64,000 bases of DNA from JAOAPG01 sp963791575 (lineage in GTDB: Bacteria > Acidobacteriota > Terriglobia > Terriglobales > Acidobacteriaceae). Of the stretch, positions 30,544 through 39,296 are shown piece by piece. A program made the position numbers and the translations under genes. The DNA lies in NCBI GenBank assembly GCA_963791575.1, contig CAWBSY010000012.1, positions 52,781 through 116,780 of the forward strand, read 5' to 3'. The notes beneath the pieces were generated by a model. The model searched no databases. It was given only the letters and a program-made list of their open reading frames with translations, and had not been told where the DNA came from. Position 1 is the stretch's first letter. Each line of letters starts with the position of its first letter.

Positions 30544-30591
30544 AAGGGGAGCTATATATAATTCGCGCCAAGCACTTTAAGTAAACACTCT

Positions 30592-30620
30592 AGATTAGTT
30601 TCAGTACAGATTAGTGTCAA
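30592..30620 (-). promoter_or_regulatory. Promoter candidate for the nuo operon
   Basis: On the minus strand a perfect TTGACA (30620-30615) is followed by a 17-base spacer and TAATCT (30597-30592), about 50 bases before the nuoA ATG. The -35 and spacing are ideal and the -10 is weak. A second possibility is TTTACT with an AT-rich TATATA nearer the gene. Confidence 0.4.
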
Positions 30621-30703
30621 GGTATTCAGCATGCTTTGTTCTTGATGTCTGTAAAAATTTTTAACATTGTGCGTGCTAGATTTTTAATCGCGAATTAAAA
30701 CCC

Positions 30704-31230
30704 ATGATCTTCGGCTTCAATACCGACGTTAAACATGAAGACACAATTTTTCACGTGCAGAGTGAAGCCCGTGAAGGCGAGTTGCTCTTGCAGACCCAGG
30801 TCTTCGTGCGTGGCCGTTGCGTGGGAAAGCGGGCGAGTTCCTATGCGGACAAGGCAGCTGACAGCGGGTTTACGGATCATCAGAAAGAGCAGATTTTACG
30901 TGATCAACACAAACTCGTGCTTGATGCCATTCGCGACGGACATCTCGATCAGGTTCTGGATAAACGCGATGCGCCGGAGAGTTTGGCAGAAATAAAAGAG
31001 CTCGACGTGCACTGGCTGAACGCTAATGCGGTCCACTCGGATCGTACTCTTATGATGCGCCTGCGTGTTACAGACGGTGAAAGCGGAGCGGAAGGAGCAC
31101 GCTTGACGGTGCGGTTTGCGCGTTCGATGCTGCTCCTTTTTATACCCAGGTAGTTGCGGATGCAGGTGGTCACGCGGAAATGAGTATCGAAGTCGACGAA
31201 CTCGTCGCTTGCCGGATTCGTCCGTCTTAG
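30704..31230 (+). CDS. Conserved hypothetical protein (frameshifted near the C-terminus)
   Basis: The frame starts MIFGFNTDVKHEDTIFHVQS and runs clean for about 130 residues. The frame that fits then changes at about 31110-31125, because the alternative reading AFDAAPFYTQVVADAGGHAE continues to a natural stop at 31228-31230. That gives about 175 residues. The N-terminal part looks beta-rich (HVQSEAREGELLLQTQVFV) followed by helices. I recall similar acidobacterial proteins but no function. It diverges from nuoA with a 160-base gap. A dyad TTTAAT-CGCGA-ATTAAA lies at 30683-30699, almost touching the ATG, and there is no clear ribosome site. Confidence 0.6.
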
Positions 31231-31328
31231 TCCAGGCGAGCTACTCCGGCCGCACCGCCACTCGCAAGTTTGAATTGCGCAAAGTCGAAGCGTAGATGTT
31301 CAACCTCGCAGGTGAGCGGGTTTTATCC

Positions 31329-31356
31329 CAGTGACCTCTGTGTTCCCTGTGGTTAT
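31329..31356. repeat. Short intergenic repeat-like segment (CCACAGxGAACACAGAGGTCAC type)
   Basis: Read on the minus strand the segment is ACCACAGGGAACACAGAGG followed by TCACTGGG. Words of this type recur in intergenic DNA of acidobacteria and some other soil phyla and give spurious HREHRGH-like translations. It sits about 40 bases before the ThiS-like start. Recognition is from memory, not from a search. Confidence 0.4.
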
Positions 31357-31396
31357 CGCTTTTGCCTCGTGATACTTCCCATGCGACAATCTTCTG

Positions 31397-31615
31397 GTGA
31401 AACTCCAAATCAATGGCGAGTCGAAAGATTTCATCGCGCCCCTTACTCTTAGCGGTTTGGTAGATCAACTCGGCATGAAGTCGGATCGAGTCGCAGTCGA
31501 ACTCAATCGCGAAATAGTTTCACGCGTCCGCTGGGAAGCAACGAACCTCTCCGAAGGCGACCGGCTGGAAATTGTCCACTTTGTTGGCGGCGGTATTTTC
31601 AACAACCTCTCCTAG
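31397..31615 (+). CDS. thiS: ThiS-like sulfur carrier protein with C-terminal extension
   Basis: The 72-residue beta-grasp protein has MKLQINGESKDF, then TLSGLVDQLGMKSDRVAVELN and the C-terminal EIVHFVGGG. ThiS carries sulfur as a thiocarboxylate on its last glycine for thiazole synthesis. Here six residues (IFNNLS) follow the GGG, so the di-glycine is not terminal and would need trimming before activation by ThiF. The start is GTG at 31397-31399. No thiG, thiF or thiE is nearby. It could also be a related MoaD/QbsE-like carrier. Confidence 0.75.
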   Translation: MKLQINGESKDFIAPLTLSGLVDQLGMKSDRVAVELNREIVSRVRWEATNLSEGDRLEIVHFVGGGIFNNLS

Positions 31616-31679
31616 AACCGCGCGGTCCATATTCGCGGCAGGAACTCCTCTAGTCACCCCATTTTCACAGAATGTTTGT

Positions 31680-31744
31680 TTGACACTGGCTTAGTCGGCC
31701 TACAATGTCCGCAAAACATTTTCACTGTGATTTGTTTAAAACAA
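31680..31744 (+). promoter_or_regulatory. Promoter and dyad operator candidate for the MerR gene
   Basis: A perfect TTGACA at 31680-31685 is followed after 15 bases by TACAAT at 31701-31706. The spacer is non-standard, being shorter than 17. Downstream, a perfect dyad TTGTTT-A-AAACAA occupies 31732-31744, ending 13 bases before the MerR start codon. An autoregulatory binding site is a reasonable guess. Confidence 0.45.
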
Positions 31745-31757
31745 GTTTGCGGCATAT

Positions 31758-32237
31758 ATGGAACGAACATTTACATCCCGAGAGGTTAGCGAGCTAACCG
31801 GAATCACTCCGCGCCAGCTGCAATGGTGGGACGAGCGAGGTATCGTAACTCCTCAGAGGGATGGACATCGCCGCCTGTATTCGTTCGATGACTTGGCGGA
31901 AATCAGCATCATTTGTGAACTCCGTCGCCGCGATTTTTCACTGCAGCGCGTCCGTAAGGTAATGCGTTTTCTCCAAGCGGAATTCAAAAAGCGGCTGGCG
32001 GAAACGGTCAGCGGTGCTTCGGAGTACCACCTGCTTACAGATGGCTCAAATTTGTACCTGGAGACATCCGCGCGCCAGATTGTGAATATCTTAAAGAATT
32101 CGGACCAACCGATGCTCACAGTTTGTCTCACGGATACAGTTCGACGGGTGCGTGACGTAATCAAGAACGGAAGAAAGGGCAGCGGTTGCGCGCCTGCTGC
32201 AAGTCGCAGAACTGCGAATCGCAATCTGGCTTCATGA
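31758..32237 (+). CDS. MerR-family transcriptional regulator
   Basis: The 159-residue protein has an N-terminal winged helix-turn-helix of MerR type: TSREVSELTGITPRQLQWWDERGIVTP, then GHRRLYSFDDLAEISIICEL (residues about 5-60; motif quoted in parts). A helical linker follows. The C-terminal part has no metal-binding cysteine pair, so it is not a classical metal sensor. The last residues (GCAPAASRRTANRNLAS) are low complexity. It is followed 43 bases later by a small CxxC protein that may be co-transcribed. Confidence 0.85.
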   Translation: MERTFTSREVSELTGITPRQLQWWDERGIVTPQRDGHRRLYSFDDLAEISIICELRRRDFSLQRVRKVMRFLQAEFKKRLAETVSGASEYHLLTDGSNLYLETSARQIVNILKNSDQPMLTVCLTDTVRRVRDVIKNGRKGSGCAPAASRRTANRNLAS

Positions 32238-32280
32238 ATAGCGGTAATGCTTTGACAATGCCGGACCCAGGAGGAAGCCA

Positions 32281-32544
32281 ATGGTCGGAGAAATCGACGT
32301 TCTGAACGAATGGATACCGGAACAAATGCTTCCCGGCACGATTTTCGTGCTGGAAAATGCAGGCAAGGTGGGCGAACAAGCTGATCCCTACTGGGCCGTG
32401 CTGTCCTGTCCAAATTGCGGAACGCTCGGCCTTATTACACGAAAACAAATCGCCGGCTTATTGCCCGTGATTTGCGGTTCCGAACACTGCCCGGCGCAGT
32501 TCTTCATCAATGACAACGATATCGTAATCCGCAAGCCGTTCTAG
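32281..32544 (+). CDS. Small hypothetical protein with zinc-ribbon-like cysteines
   Basis: The 87-residue protein begins at an ATG preceded by a strong AGGAGG. Its centre has CPNCGTLGLI and CGSEHC, a CxxC plus CxxxxC pair that could hold one metal ion. The rest is a short acidic N-terminus and a beta-like C-terminus (FFINDNDIVIRKPF). I do not recognise a family. It sits close behind the MerR gene. Confidence 0.6.
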   Translation: MVGEIDVLNEWIPEQMLPGTIFVLENAGKVGEQADPYWAVLSCPNCGTLGLITRKQIAGLLPVICGSEHCPAQFFINDNDIVIRKPF

Positions 32545-32666
32545 CCATTGCCGCTTGCCTTCTGAATACCGGTATTTTCCGCTCTAATCGATCATTGGAA
32601 ACGAGCTTGATTATGCCAAGCTAAACGAGCCCCATCTTCTGATCTACGAGGCGCGAGTCGCTCGAT

Positions 32667-33134
32667 GTGCCAATTTGCTGGCCGATGCCTACACACATCC
32701 TCCTCCGAGAACTATCTCTACAACGAGAGCATCACAGTGGCATTACTCGTGTTCTTCTAAACGCCGCGACCAAACGACCAGCAGAGAAGCTGATGGGATG
32801 CCTCGGCCCGTGTAAATTGCGAGTCGCGAAAGAATATCTCGAGGCGAACATCGCATACATTGTGAATCTGGAAACCGTTGCACAGTTACCAGGCTCTCCC
32901 AGTCTCGCTTCGCCCGTGACTTTAAGGCGTCTACCGGTGCAGCGCCATATACCTGGGCGCTCCAGGCGCGAATACGGAAAGCAAAAGAATTGTTACTTAA
33001 AACCACTTGCCGCTTTCGGTGATCGCCACGCAAGTAGTTTTTCGGTTCAGAGTCACTTCACGAAAGCATTCAAGCATTTTGTGGGATCCACACCAAAGGG
33101 ATCGCAGCAGGAACGACGATTCAAGAGCAGTTAG
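32667..33134 (+). pseudogene. AraC-family regulator remnant with several frame breaks
   Basis: The clear frame ends in QSHFTKAFKHFVGSTPKG, the classical second helix-turn-helix of AraC/XylS proteins. Moving between frames recovers LRVAKEYLEANIA, then SQSRFARDFKASTGAAPYTW (frame shifted at about 32895) and ARIRKAKELLLKTT, then LPLSVIATQV (shifted at about 33010). The N-terminal part near 32710-32760 also shows broken similarity (ESITVALLV). At least three lesions are needed, more than in other genes of this window, so a true pseudogene is likely; sequence errors may contribute. Confidence 0.7.
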
Positions 33135-33218
33135 CTCGGTCTTTCGATGACGACTTGCATAAGTGGAGACAGAAGTATTCGCGGGACTCACCCAACTGCT
33201 TGTGACCGCCTCGCCAAC

Positions 33219-33788
33219 TCATCCAATAGTTTCTTTGTTTAGCGCATCCAGTTCTTCCAGAGTGAAACGAGGTGTGATGTGCTGAGGACAATTCCAATCA
33301 AATGCTTCGATGTGAATCACCACTGCTCGTTCTGGCCACGCATCTTTTTCCTCTGTCCTGAATTCATCGATTAATGCCTGGGATTCTGCGGTTCCCTCGA
33401 ACATCTTAGCTCTGCCATAGAGCTTAAGGCGCTGCTGCTCTACGTAGTCCATAAGAAAGAGGCAAACTCGATCGTCATGGTTGAGATTGCCAACGCTGAT
33501 GTACTGCTTGTTCCCACGAAGATCGGCGAATCCGATCGTCTGGTCGTCAATCACCCGCAAAAACCCTTTCGGACCGCCCCGAAACTGAATGTATGGCCAG
33601 CCAGTCTCACTTACGGTGGCCATATAAAACCCGTCTCTGCCGTTAATGAAGGATCGCTCGTACAGGCCCAGGCGGTTCCCTGGCTCACCAGATTCTTCGA
33701 CTCGTTGATATTGCCGGCGGCTTCCATGGAGTTCCTGTTGCTTCTTCACTAGCGGTGTGAATGCGACTTCGGCGAAACGGCGCCCCAT
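33219..33788 (-). CDS. Pyridoxamine 5'-phosphate oxidase-family flavin protein
   Basis: The 189-residue split-barrel protein has FINGRDGFYMATVSETGWPYIQFRGG, then GFLRVIDDQTIGFADLRGNKQYIS and NHDDRVCLFLMDYVEQQRLKLYG (given in parts; the pattern fits PF01243). These proteins bind FMN or F420/haem; the substrate of this subgroup is not known. The final part CPQHITPRFTLEELDAL is a common tail in this subgroup. ATG start at 33786-33788. Confidence 0.8.
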   Translation of the reverse strand: MGRRFAEVAFTPLVKKQQELHGSRRQYQRVEESGEPGNRLGLYERSFINGRDGFYMATVSETGWPYIQFRGGPKGFLRVIDDQTIGFADLRGNKQYISVGNLNHDDRVCLFLMDYVEQQRLKLYGRAKMFEGTAESQALIDEFRTEEKDAWPERAVVIHIEAFDWNCPQHITPRFTLEELDALNKETIG

Positions 33789-34041
33789 ATCGGCTCCAGT
33801 CTAAACAAATCGAATAATTTTCTACTTACATCAGGCCCGAATTTCGTTTCGTTCAAAGAGTAACGGCGGATTAAATATCCCGCATTTAGCGAAAGGATAC
33901 CGTAATCTTTACTTCAAGTCTTTGACGCGAATTCCATTCTTCTTGACTCGCAGCACGCCGGGAGGACATCAATCTCATCATAAAAGTGACAATGTCCGAA
34001 AAGCGCGAGTTTTACAAATCAAAAGATGGGACAATCCTGAG

Positions 34042-35538
34042 ATGAAACTACCCGACCATGATGTCTGCTATCGAGCGTTACAAAGCAGGGATGCCCGTTT
34101 TGACGGTTTGATATATGTGGGCGTCAAATCCACCGGGATCTATTGCCGGCCGATCTGTCCGGCGCGAACGGTGAAACGTGAGAATTGCAGTTTCTATAGT
34201 TCAGCTGCGGCTGCTCAAGAGGCTGGCTTCCGCCCATGCCTTCGTTGTCGCCCTGAGAGCGCCCCGTATCTCGCGTCCTGGCGTGGCACATCGAATACAG
34301 TTTCACGGGCTCTGGCTCTCATTGCCGAAGGTGCTCTTGACGGTGCAGAAGCGAGTGTCGAGAAATTGGCGGCGCGTCTTGGGCTGGGTGAACGGCAACT
34401 CAGACGCCTCTTCCTTCAGCATCTAGGTGCTTCACCAATTTCGGTAGCCCAGACACGTCGAGTGCTTTTTGCCAAGCAGCTCATCCACGAGACGAAGTTG
34501 CCGATGACCGAAGTCGCGCTAGCCGCCGGATTTGGCAGTTTGCGACGCTTCAATGAAACATTTCAGGAACTCTTCCATCGTCCTCCGAGTGCATTACGGC
34601 GGAAAACGACAACCAGCAACGTAACAGATACAGGGGTGATGTTGCGGATTCGGTATCGGCCGCCTTATGACTGGGATTCGATTCTCGGCTTTCTTCAAGC
34701 GCGTGCGATCCCGGGAGTCGAGGTAGTGGAAAACGGGCGTTATCTGCGTACTGTCGACATTGATGGGCTGACTGGGAGCATAGAAGTGGCTCACGAACTA
34801 GAACGACAAGGTCTTGCGGTCACAATTCGCTTTCCCAATGTGAAATCGCTCCCGTCGATTGTCGCACGAGTCCGGCGTCTGTTCGATGTGGGAGCCGACA
34901 TCGAGACAATTGATGCACACTTATCGAGCGATCCATTCCTTGCGCCATTAGTTGCGCAGCGGCCCGGACTGCGTGCACCTGGCGGATGGGATGGATTTGA
35001 AATTGCGGTGCGCGCCGTTCTGGGCCAACAGATCAGCGTTGCCGCAGCACGTCGACTTGCAGGACAACTTGTTGCACTGCATGGCAAGAAGTTGCCGATG
35101 GAACAAAGAAATTACCCAGCATTAACTCATGTATTTCCCACCGCCCTACGATTGGCTTCAGCCAAGTCTCTCGGTCTGGGAATGCCCGCAGCGCGTCAAT
35201 CATCATTGAAAGCAGTAGCTGAAGCCACGGTAGCGGACCCGAATTTGTTCCGTCCGCTTGGGAGCATCGAAGAAACCGTCGATCGCCTGCGCATGATCCG
35301 CGGCGTCGGCGATTGGACCGCACAATACATTGCCCTGCGGGCCATCCGCGAATCAGATGCATTCCCCGCATCGGATATCGGTCTACTTCGGGGCGCGAGA
35401 GCTATTGATGGAGAGAAGCCGACTTCAGCTTATCTGCTGGAACGTGCACGCTTGTGGCGCCCTTGGCGCGCCTACGCAGCACAACATCTCTGGGCGGCAG
35501 ATCCGGGCGTGCTTTCTAAGGACGTCCGCGCTATTTAA
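34042..35538 (+). CDS. alkA: Ada-type regulator fused to AlkA 3-methyladenine DNA glycosylase
   Basis: From the ATG at 34042 the protein has 498 residues in three parts. First is the Ada zinc domain with four cysteines: GIYCRPICPARTV and RPCLRCRPE; the first Cys would be the methyl acceptor. Next is an AraC-type helix-turn-helix (LAARLGLGERQLRRLFLQHLG, then EVALAAGFGSLRRFNETFQ, about residues 105-185). Last is an AlkA N-domain and HhH-GPD glycosylase (IRGVGDWTAQYIALRA with the catalytic aspartate in FPASDIGLLRG). It senses methyl-phosphotriesters and excises alkylated bases. ogt follows 54 bases downstream. A longer N-terminus from 33922 is open but atypical. Confidence 0.88.
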   Translation: MKLPDHDVCYRALQSRDARFDGLIYVGVKSTGIYCRPICPARTVKRENCSFYSSAAAAQEAGFRPCLRCRPESAPYLASWRGTSNTVSRALALIAEGALDGAEASVEKLAARLGLGERQLRRLFLQHLGASPISVAQTRRVLFAKQLIHETKLPMTEVALAAGFGSLRRFNETFQELFHRPPSALRRKTTTSNVTDTGVMLRIRYRPPYDWDSILGFLQARAIPGVEVVENGRYLRTVDIDGLTGSIEVAHELERQGLAVTIRFPNVKSLPSIVARVRRLFDVGADIETIDAHLSSDPFLAPLVAQRPGLRAPGGWDGFEIAVRAVLGQQISVAAARRLAGQLVALHGKKLPMEQRNYPALTHVFPTALRLASAKSLGLGMPAARQSSLKAVAEATVADPNLFRPLGSIEETVDRLRMIRGVGDWTAQYIALRAIRESDAFPASDIGLLRGARAIDGEKPTSAYLLERARLWRPWRAYAAQHLWAADPGVLSKDVRAI

Positions 35539-35592
35539 AGTCTGAGCTTGCTTACGACCATGGAACAAGTACTCACCTTGAAAGGAAGGACA

Positions 35593-36079
35593 ATGAAACT
35601 AGTCTATAAAATCATCGACTCTCCTGTCGGAAAGTTAAAGCTTGTAGCAAGCGACAAAGGTCTTGACCGCCATTCTTTGGGAGAATGACAATCCGCGTCG
35701 CGTCCGATTAGGTGAGCTTGTCGAGGACGGGAAGCATCCCGTTCTTCGCGAAACAGAACGCCAACTAAAGGAGTATTTCGAGGGAAAGCGAAAATCATTT
35801 TCCCTCGCGCTTGACATGAGAGGCACTCGTTTTCAAAACGACGTTTGGGAAGCCCTTCTGGCCATACCATTCGGTGAGACACGGAGCTACGGACAACTTG
35901 CGAAACAGTTGGGAAATCCCAAAGCAACCCGGGCCGTCGGCGCCGCTAATGGCAGAAATCCGATTTCCATCATTGTCCCATGTCATCGTGTGATCGGATC
36001 ATCCGGCAGATTAACAGGGTTCGCAGGCGGCCTCGATAGAAAAGCGCATCTGCTGGAGTTAGAGTCCCAAAGATCGTGA
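35593..36079 (+). CDS. ogt: Methylated-DNA--protein-cysteine methyltransferase (frameshifted)
   Basis: The start ATG at 35593 follows GGAAGGA and gives MKLVYKIIDSPVGKLKLVAS. At about 35663 one extra base breaks the frame; in the next frame TAILWENDNPRRVRLGELVE continues to the end. The active-site PCHRVIG cysteine and the RAVGAANGRNP helix-turn-helix region are intact. The enzyme removes O6-methyl from guanine by transferring it to its cysteine. Together with the preceding Ada-AlkA gene it forms an alkylation-repair pair. Confidence 0.88.
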
Positions 36080-36181
36080 ATCGCTGAAGTGGGTCCTTGC
36101 AGACAACATCTCAGGTTCCAGGGGATGCAAGGCGGCGCAATTCATCGGCCACAACTTGCCGCCGACAATTTGCTCTTATGG

Positions 36182-37225
36182 CTACGGCTTTCCTAAGACC
36201 AGGAGTACAGACGAATTGGGCTTCACGGTCGAATGGTTAGGGCTTTCAGATGGCGGTACGAGCTGATTAGCAAGGACGAATATGCGGTCGGTTTTGGAAT
36301 CGACTGCAATTGCGATGGGGCGAGCTTGTATTCCCATCGAATAAACAATTCGATATTCATTTTGCGATTCATTTTGAATGAAACTGACGTTGCCGACTGC
36401 ATCTGCGGCGACTACCATTTGTCCCCCGGATTTAGAACACATTGCCAAGACGTTGCGACCTACCGGCACCCTACTCACAACGTTCCCACTGTTTGGGTCA
36501 ACAATCGCCACAATTTCATTACCACACGCCGCGAGCAACCGGGAATTTTTCTTGTCCATAGCAAGGGCGGTCGGTTCGACACAGCTTTTTAAAGGAATAC
36601 GTTTGGATATGGAGAGTTGGGCGGTATCAATAACGGCAATCTCCGCGGGATCCGCCAAGTCGACGTAGAGATGGCCGCGTCCGTCAACCACTGCGCCCTC
36701 CGGTTCCTCAGGCAGTGAAATAGTTGCTGCCACTGTTCCATCCATCACTTTGATCACTGTTATGGACTGGGACCGCTGATTCATCACAAAAGCTCGCTTG
36801 CTTGCAGGATCATAAACAACGTCCGTGGGGTTGTTCCCAGTCTTTACGGTAGAAAACTTTTTTTGCGTTTGCAGGTCAAGGATGGTCGCGGTATTCGTCT
36901 GGCCATTCGTGACGAAACCGCTCCGGAAATCCGGGGCCAAGGCGATTCCCCGTGCGCCAGGCGTATCGGCAATTTGGCCTCGGCTGACTCCAGTGTCCAA
37001 GTCTAAAACTTCTATACGCGTTGTTTCTGTGATGTAGAGGAGCCGTGCCTCTCCGTCGATTGCAAGATCGTTGAAATCATCCACGCCGGCCAGCTGGATT
37101 TCCTGTAGCACTCGATAGGTCGGCGAAGCGTCTTTCGCCCTAGCGCTCGAGCTGCTAACCAAGATTAAGAAAATTAGGCAGCAAAAGGGCACTGGCTGAA
37201 ACCAAGACTGGAGGAAATTTCTCAT
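36182..37225 (-). CDS. Exported YncE-like beta-propeller protein
   Basis: From the ATG at 37223-37225 the 347-residue protein has a signal peptide (FCCLIFLILVSSSSARA). Repeated blade motifs follow, such as ADTPGARGIALAPDFRSGFV, GNNPTDVVYDPASKRAFVMN and VEPTALAMDKKNSRLLAACG, each followed by a strand pair. This is the YVTN/YncE seven-bladed propeller type, periplasmic and of unknown ligand. It is a single gene with no obvious partner. Confidence 0.78.
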   Translation of the reverse strand: MRNFLQSWFQPVPFCCLIFLILVSSSSARAKDASPTYRVLQEIQLAGVDDFNDLAIDGEARLLYITETTRIEVLDLDTGVSRGQIADTPGARGIALAPDFRSGFVTNGQTNTATILDLQTQKKFSTVKTGNNPTDVVYDPASKRAFVMNQRSQSITVIKVMDGTVAATISLPEEPEGAVVDGRGHLYVDLADPAEIAVIDTAQLSISKRIPLKSCVEPTALAMDKKNSRLLAACGNEIVAIVDPNSGNVVSRVPVGRNVLAMCSKSGGQMVVAADAVGNVSFIQNESQNEYRIVYSMGIQARPIAIAVDSKTDRIFVLANQLVPPSESPNHSTVKPNSSVLLVLGKP

Positions 37226-37427
37226 TTTGTTTTCTTGGATGTTCAATTCTGACGACAATATGTCCGCCCGAAACTCACAAGTGCAATCTTCAACTATTGT
37301 TCCAAGCAATGAAATAACTAAATTATCAAGGTAATCGGACTAGGGCGACTCACGATGCCAAGCGCAATCTACATCCACGATATTCACTGCACGCTATTTC
37401 GGATGCTTCTATCCTGGCCAGAGATCT

Positions 37428-37863
37428 TCAATGCGCGATCAATGTCGACTGGCTAGCTATGCTAAGCCAGATGCCACTCCGATTGATCCAAGTATCACTG
37501 AAGCGCTGATGGTACAAATACGCCTGGCCATTTCTTGTGCCCTTTTCCCAATACGTACCGATCCACCGCCGTACGCCCGTAAAATTGCACCTGCATCGAT
37601 TCGTTCACGATGTGCTCCAATTGCACGGTCGGCGCCTTTACGTTCGCCAGGTACTCGGCCTTATTCGTCATCGTGCCGTCGCACTCGATATCTATGAACT
37701 CTCCGCCCAGTAAAAGGTCGAGCACTTTCACATCTTTTACCTGGAGGGCTTGCTTGGTTCTCCAAACTAAGGATTCTGCCCTCCTGTGCGTCCTGCAGTT
37801 TGTCCGTTTGCGCGCGCTGGGTCGAGAAGGCGAGCAAAGAAACACGTACGCGCGATCCTTCAT
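37428..37863 (-). CDS. DUF4440/SnoaL-like protein, copy 2 (frameshifted)
   Basis: The core frame reads LQVKDVKVLDLLLGGEFIDI, then GTMTNKAEYLANVKAPTVQLEHI and MQVQFYGRTAV. The N-terminus in another frame gives QTDKLQDAQEGRILSLENQA. The C-terminus in another frame gives VIGTYWEKGTRNGQAYLYHQ, then FSDTWI and a stop at 37428-37430. Breaks are near 37755 and 37570. The fold is the NTF2-like DUF4440 type, probably exported. It is a paralogue of the next gene upstream. The start at 37863 is uncertain. Confidence 0.6.
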
Positions 37864-37909
37864 TTTCGTCTCCTTCCCAGTCGCAGCGCGGTTTGAATCC
37901 AGCATTGAT

Positions 37910-38357
37910 TCAGCGCGGAACCGGTGTTCCTTGCGTGACCACACACACCCACTTGCCTTTCTTCAAAAACCCACGTATCGATAAACCTTCCTTCGTGCTG
38001 ATAGTCTTTGCCCCCATGCGCTCCCTTTAGGTAATAACTTCCAACCACTAACGCCGTGTCGCCATATACGCGGATGCCAGTTGCTTGCGACACAATTGGA
38101 TGGAAGTGTCCACCAGCCCCCTTCGCCTGCGCCAAGAATTGCGTTTTGGTCAACAATGAGCCGTATACGTCGATGTAAATCATGGACTCATCAAAGATCA
38201 GATCTAAGGTGCGGATGTCCCTTTTTTCGTCTGCCTGATTTCGTACGTTTTCCAGCGCCAGCAGTTCCGACCTAGCATCACGGCCTAAATCGTTTTGCGG
38301 CCAGGAATAAAGCGAAAGCGCACTTGCGATTACAAGCGTAAAAATGATGTTTCGCAT
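37910..38357 (-). CDS. DUF4440/SnoaL-like exported protein, copy 1 (frameshifted)
   Basis: The start ATG at 38355-38357 gives a signal peptide (IIFTLVIASALSLYSWPQ). The NTF2-like domain then reads ELLALENVRNQADEKRDIRT, DESMIYIDVYGSLLTKTQFL and YGDTALVVGSYYLKGAHGG, with RFIDTWVF at the end. An extra T in a TTTTT run at about 37965 moves the frame; the other frame gives KKGKWVCVVTQGTPVPR and a stop at 37910-37912. The total is about 148 residues. The ligand is unknown. Confidence 0.65.
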
Positions 38358-38535
38358 CTGGAGCCAGCTCCCAAACCCTATATCGGCAGCGGACGGATAA
38401 AGTCCAGCCCGCGTGTTGGAAACCGCGAGTTCCTTTTCGGAGGAGGTGAGAAGAGCATCGGTATTGGGAAAGGATGACTTTTTCTGATGGCGGTGCGATC
38501 TGTAGAAAGCGATGACTTTACGAAACGGCAAGCAG

Positions 38536-38563
38536 GCGCTGGACGCTTATGCGCATCCAGCGC
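38536..38563. other. Strong GC-rich hairpin
   Basis: Arms GCGCTGGA (38536-38543) and TCCAGCGC (38556-38563) pair perfectly, and the loop contains a further CGC/GCG pair. There is no T tract on either side, so it is not a clear intrinsic terminator. It lies between the DUF4440 gene and a hydrolase fragment. Confidence 0.5.
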
Positions 38564-38584
38564 TCGATCTGCGGTTAGCAGTAG

Positions 38585-38689
38585 TTACTCTGTCCTTAGG
38601 CGAAACAAATGCGCAATGCAGCGCGACGCTCGGTCATGCCGCCGCTTGTAATAAATCTGTGTGCCGTCTTTTGTGGTGATGGTGCTCAT
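38585..38689 (-). pseudogene. N-terminal fragment of an alpha/beta hydrolase (non-haem chloroperoxidase type)
   Basis: After a very good AAGGAGGA ribosome site, the frame from the ATG at 38687-38689 begins MSTITTKDGTQIYYK. This is the conserved start of alpha/beta hydrolases of the non-haem chloroperoxidase group. After 15 residues the similarity stops abruptly; 19 unrelated residues and a stop at 38585 follow. The rest of a 270-residue gene is missing nearby, so this is a deletion remnant or an assembly join. Confidence 0.6.
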
Positions 38690-38795
38690 AACATTCCTCC
38701 TTGGAGTTGTAATTGGTGGAAGTCTAAGCCGCAGCCTGAATCATGCCGCGACCATCGCCGCTCGGTTTTGTTCGCGGACTGAACTGCCGACGATG

Positions 38796-39296
38796 TTAAG
38801 CGGTGCGAGCTGTCGCGGTACGGAATCGCTTCGCCGCAAAGATCGTAAGCCCCACAAAAACTAACAATACGAACAGCTGCACGACCAGGAACGGCGGCTC
38901 TTTCCCAGTGGGCGCCAGCGCTTTCAGCGCCGGAACCTTCAGGAAGAGTTGCACGACTAGAACAAAGACATTGAGATAGAGTGCGAGGGATGCTCCGATT
39001 ACGTAAACCGATCGCCACACTCCAGCAAGACGAAATACATAGCGCGCCGGAATCGCGATCCCCAGCACCCACAGTGAGATAATGCCAACTTTGTGCGACG
39101 GTAGAAGCTGCTCAAAAGGAAATCCGAAGCCGGTCAGGCTGGTCAATACTGTGGTCGCAAGAAAAACCACAGTCAAGCCGTCGAATCGTTTGTCGGTGAG
39201 AAATCCATACATAACGATTAAGCCTGAACCGATTCCGATCAGACTGATTAACACATGCAAGAAGGTGTACGTTGCAGTTGACATGCCGAGAATCAT
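38796..39296 (-). CDS. Hypothetical integral membrane protein
   Basis: The 166-residue protein has about five hydrophobic helices (FLHVLISLIGIGSGLIVMYG, VVFLATTVLTSLTGFGFP, IISLWVLGIAIPARYVF, YVIGASLALYLNVFVLVVQL, PFLVVQLFVLLVFVGLTIF). No catalytic motif is visible; a lone His is in helix 1. The start ATG at 39294-39296 follows GAGAGAGGA; a second ATG four codons later is possible. Family unknown. Confidence 0.65.
   Translation of the reverse strand: MILGMSTATYTFLHVLISLIGIGSGLIVMYGFLTDKRFDGLTVVFLATTVLTSLTGFGFPFEQLLPSHKVGIISLWVLGIAIPARYVFRLAGVWRSVYVIGASLALYLNVFVLVVQLFLKVPALKALAPTGKEPPFLVVQLFVLLVFVGLTIFAAKRFRTATARTA

Noticed and set aside
31230..31396. TPP riboswitch ahead of the ThiS-like gene
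   Set aside because: The conserved CTGAGA and ACCTGATC-type thi-box elements are not present in the upstream gap.
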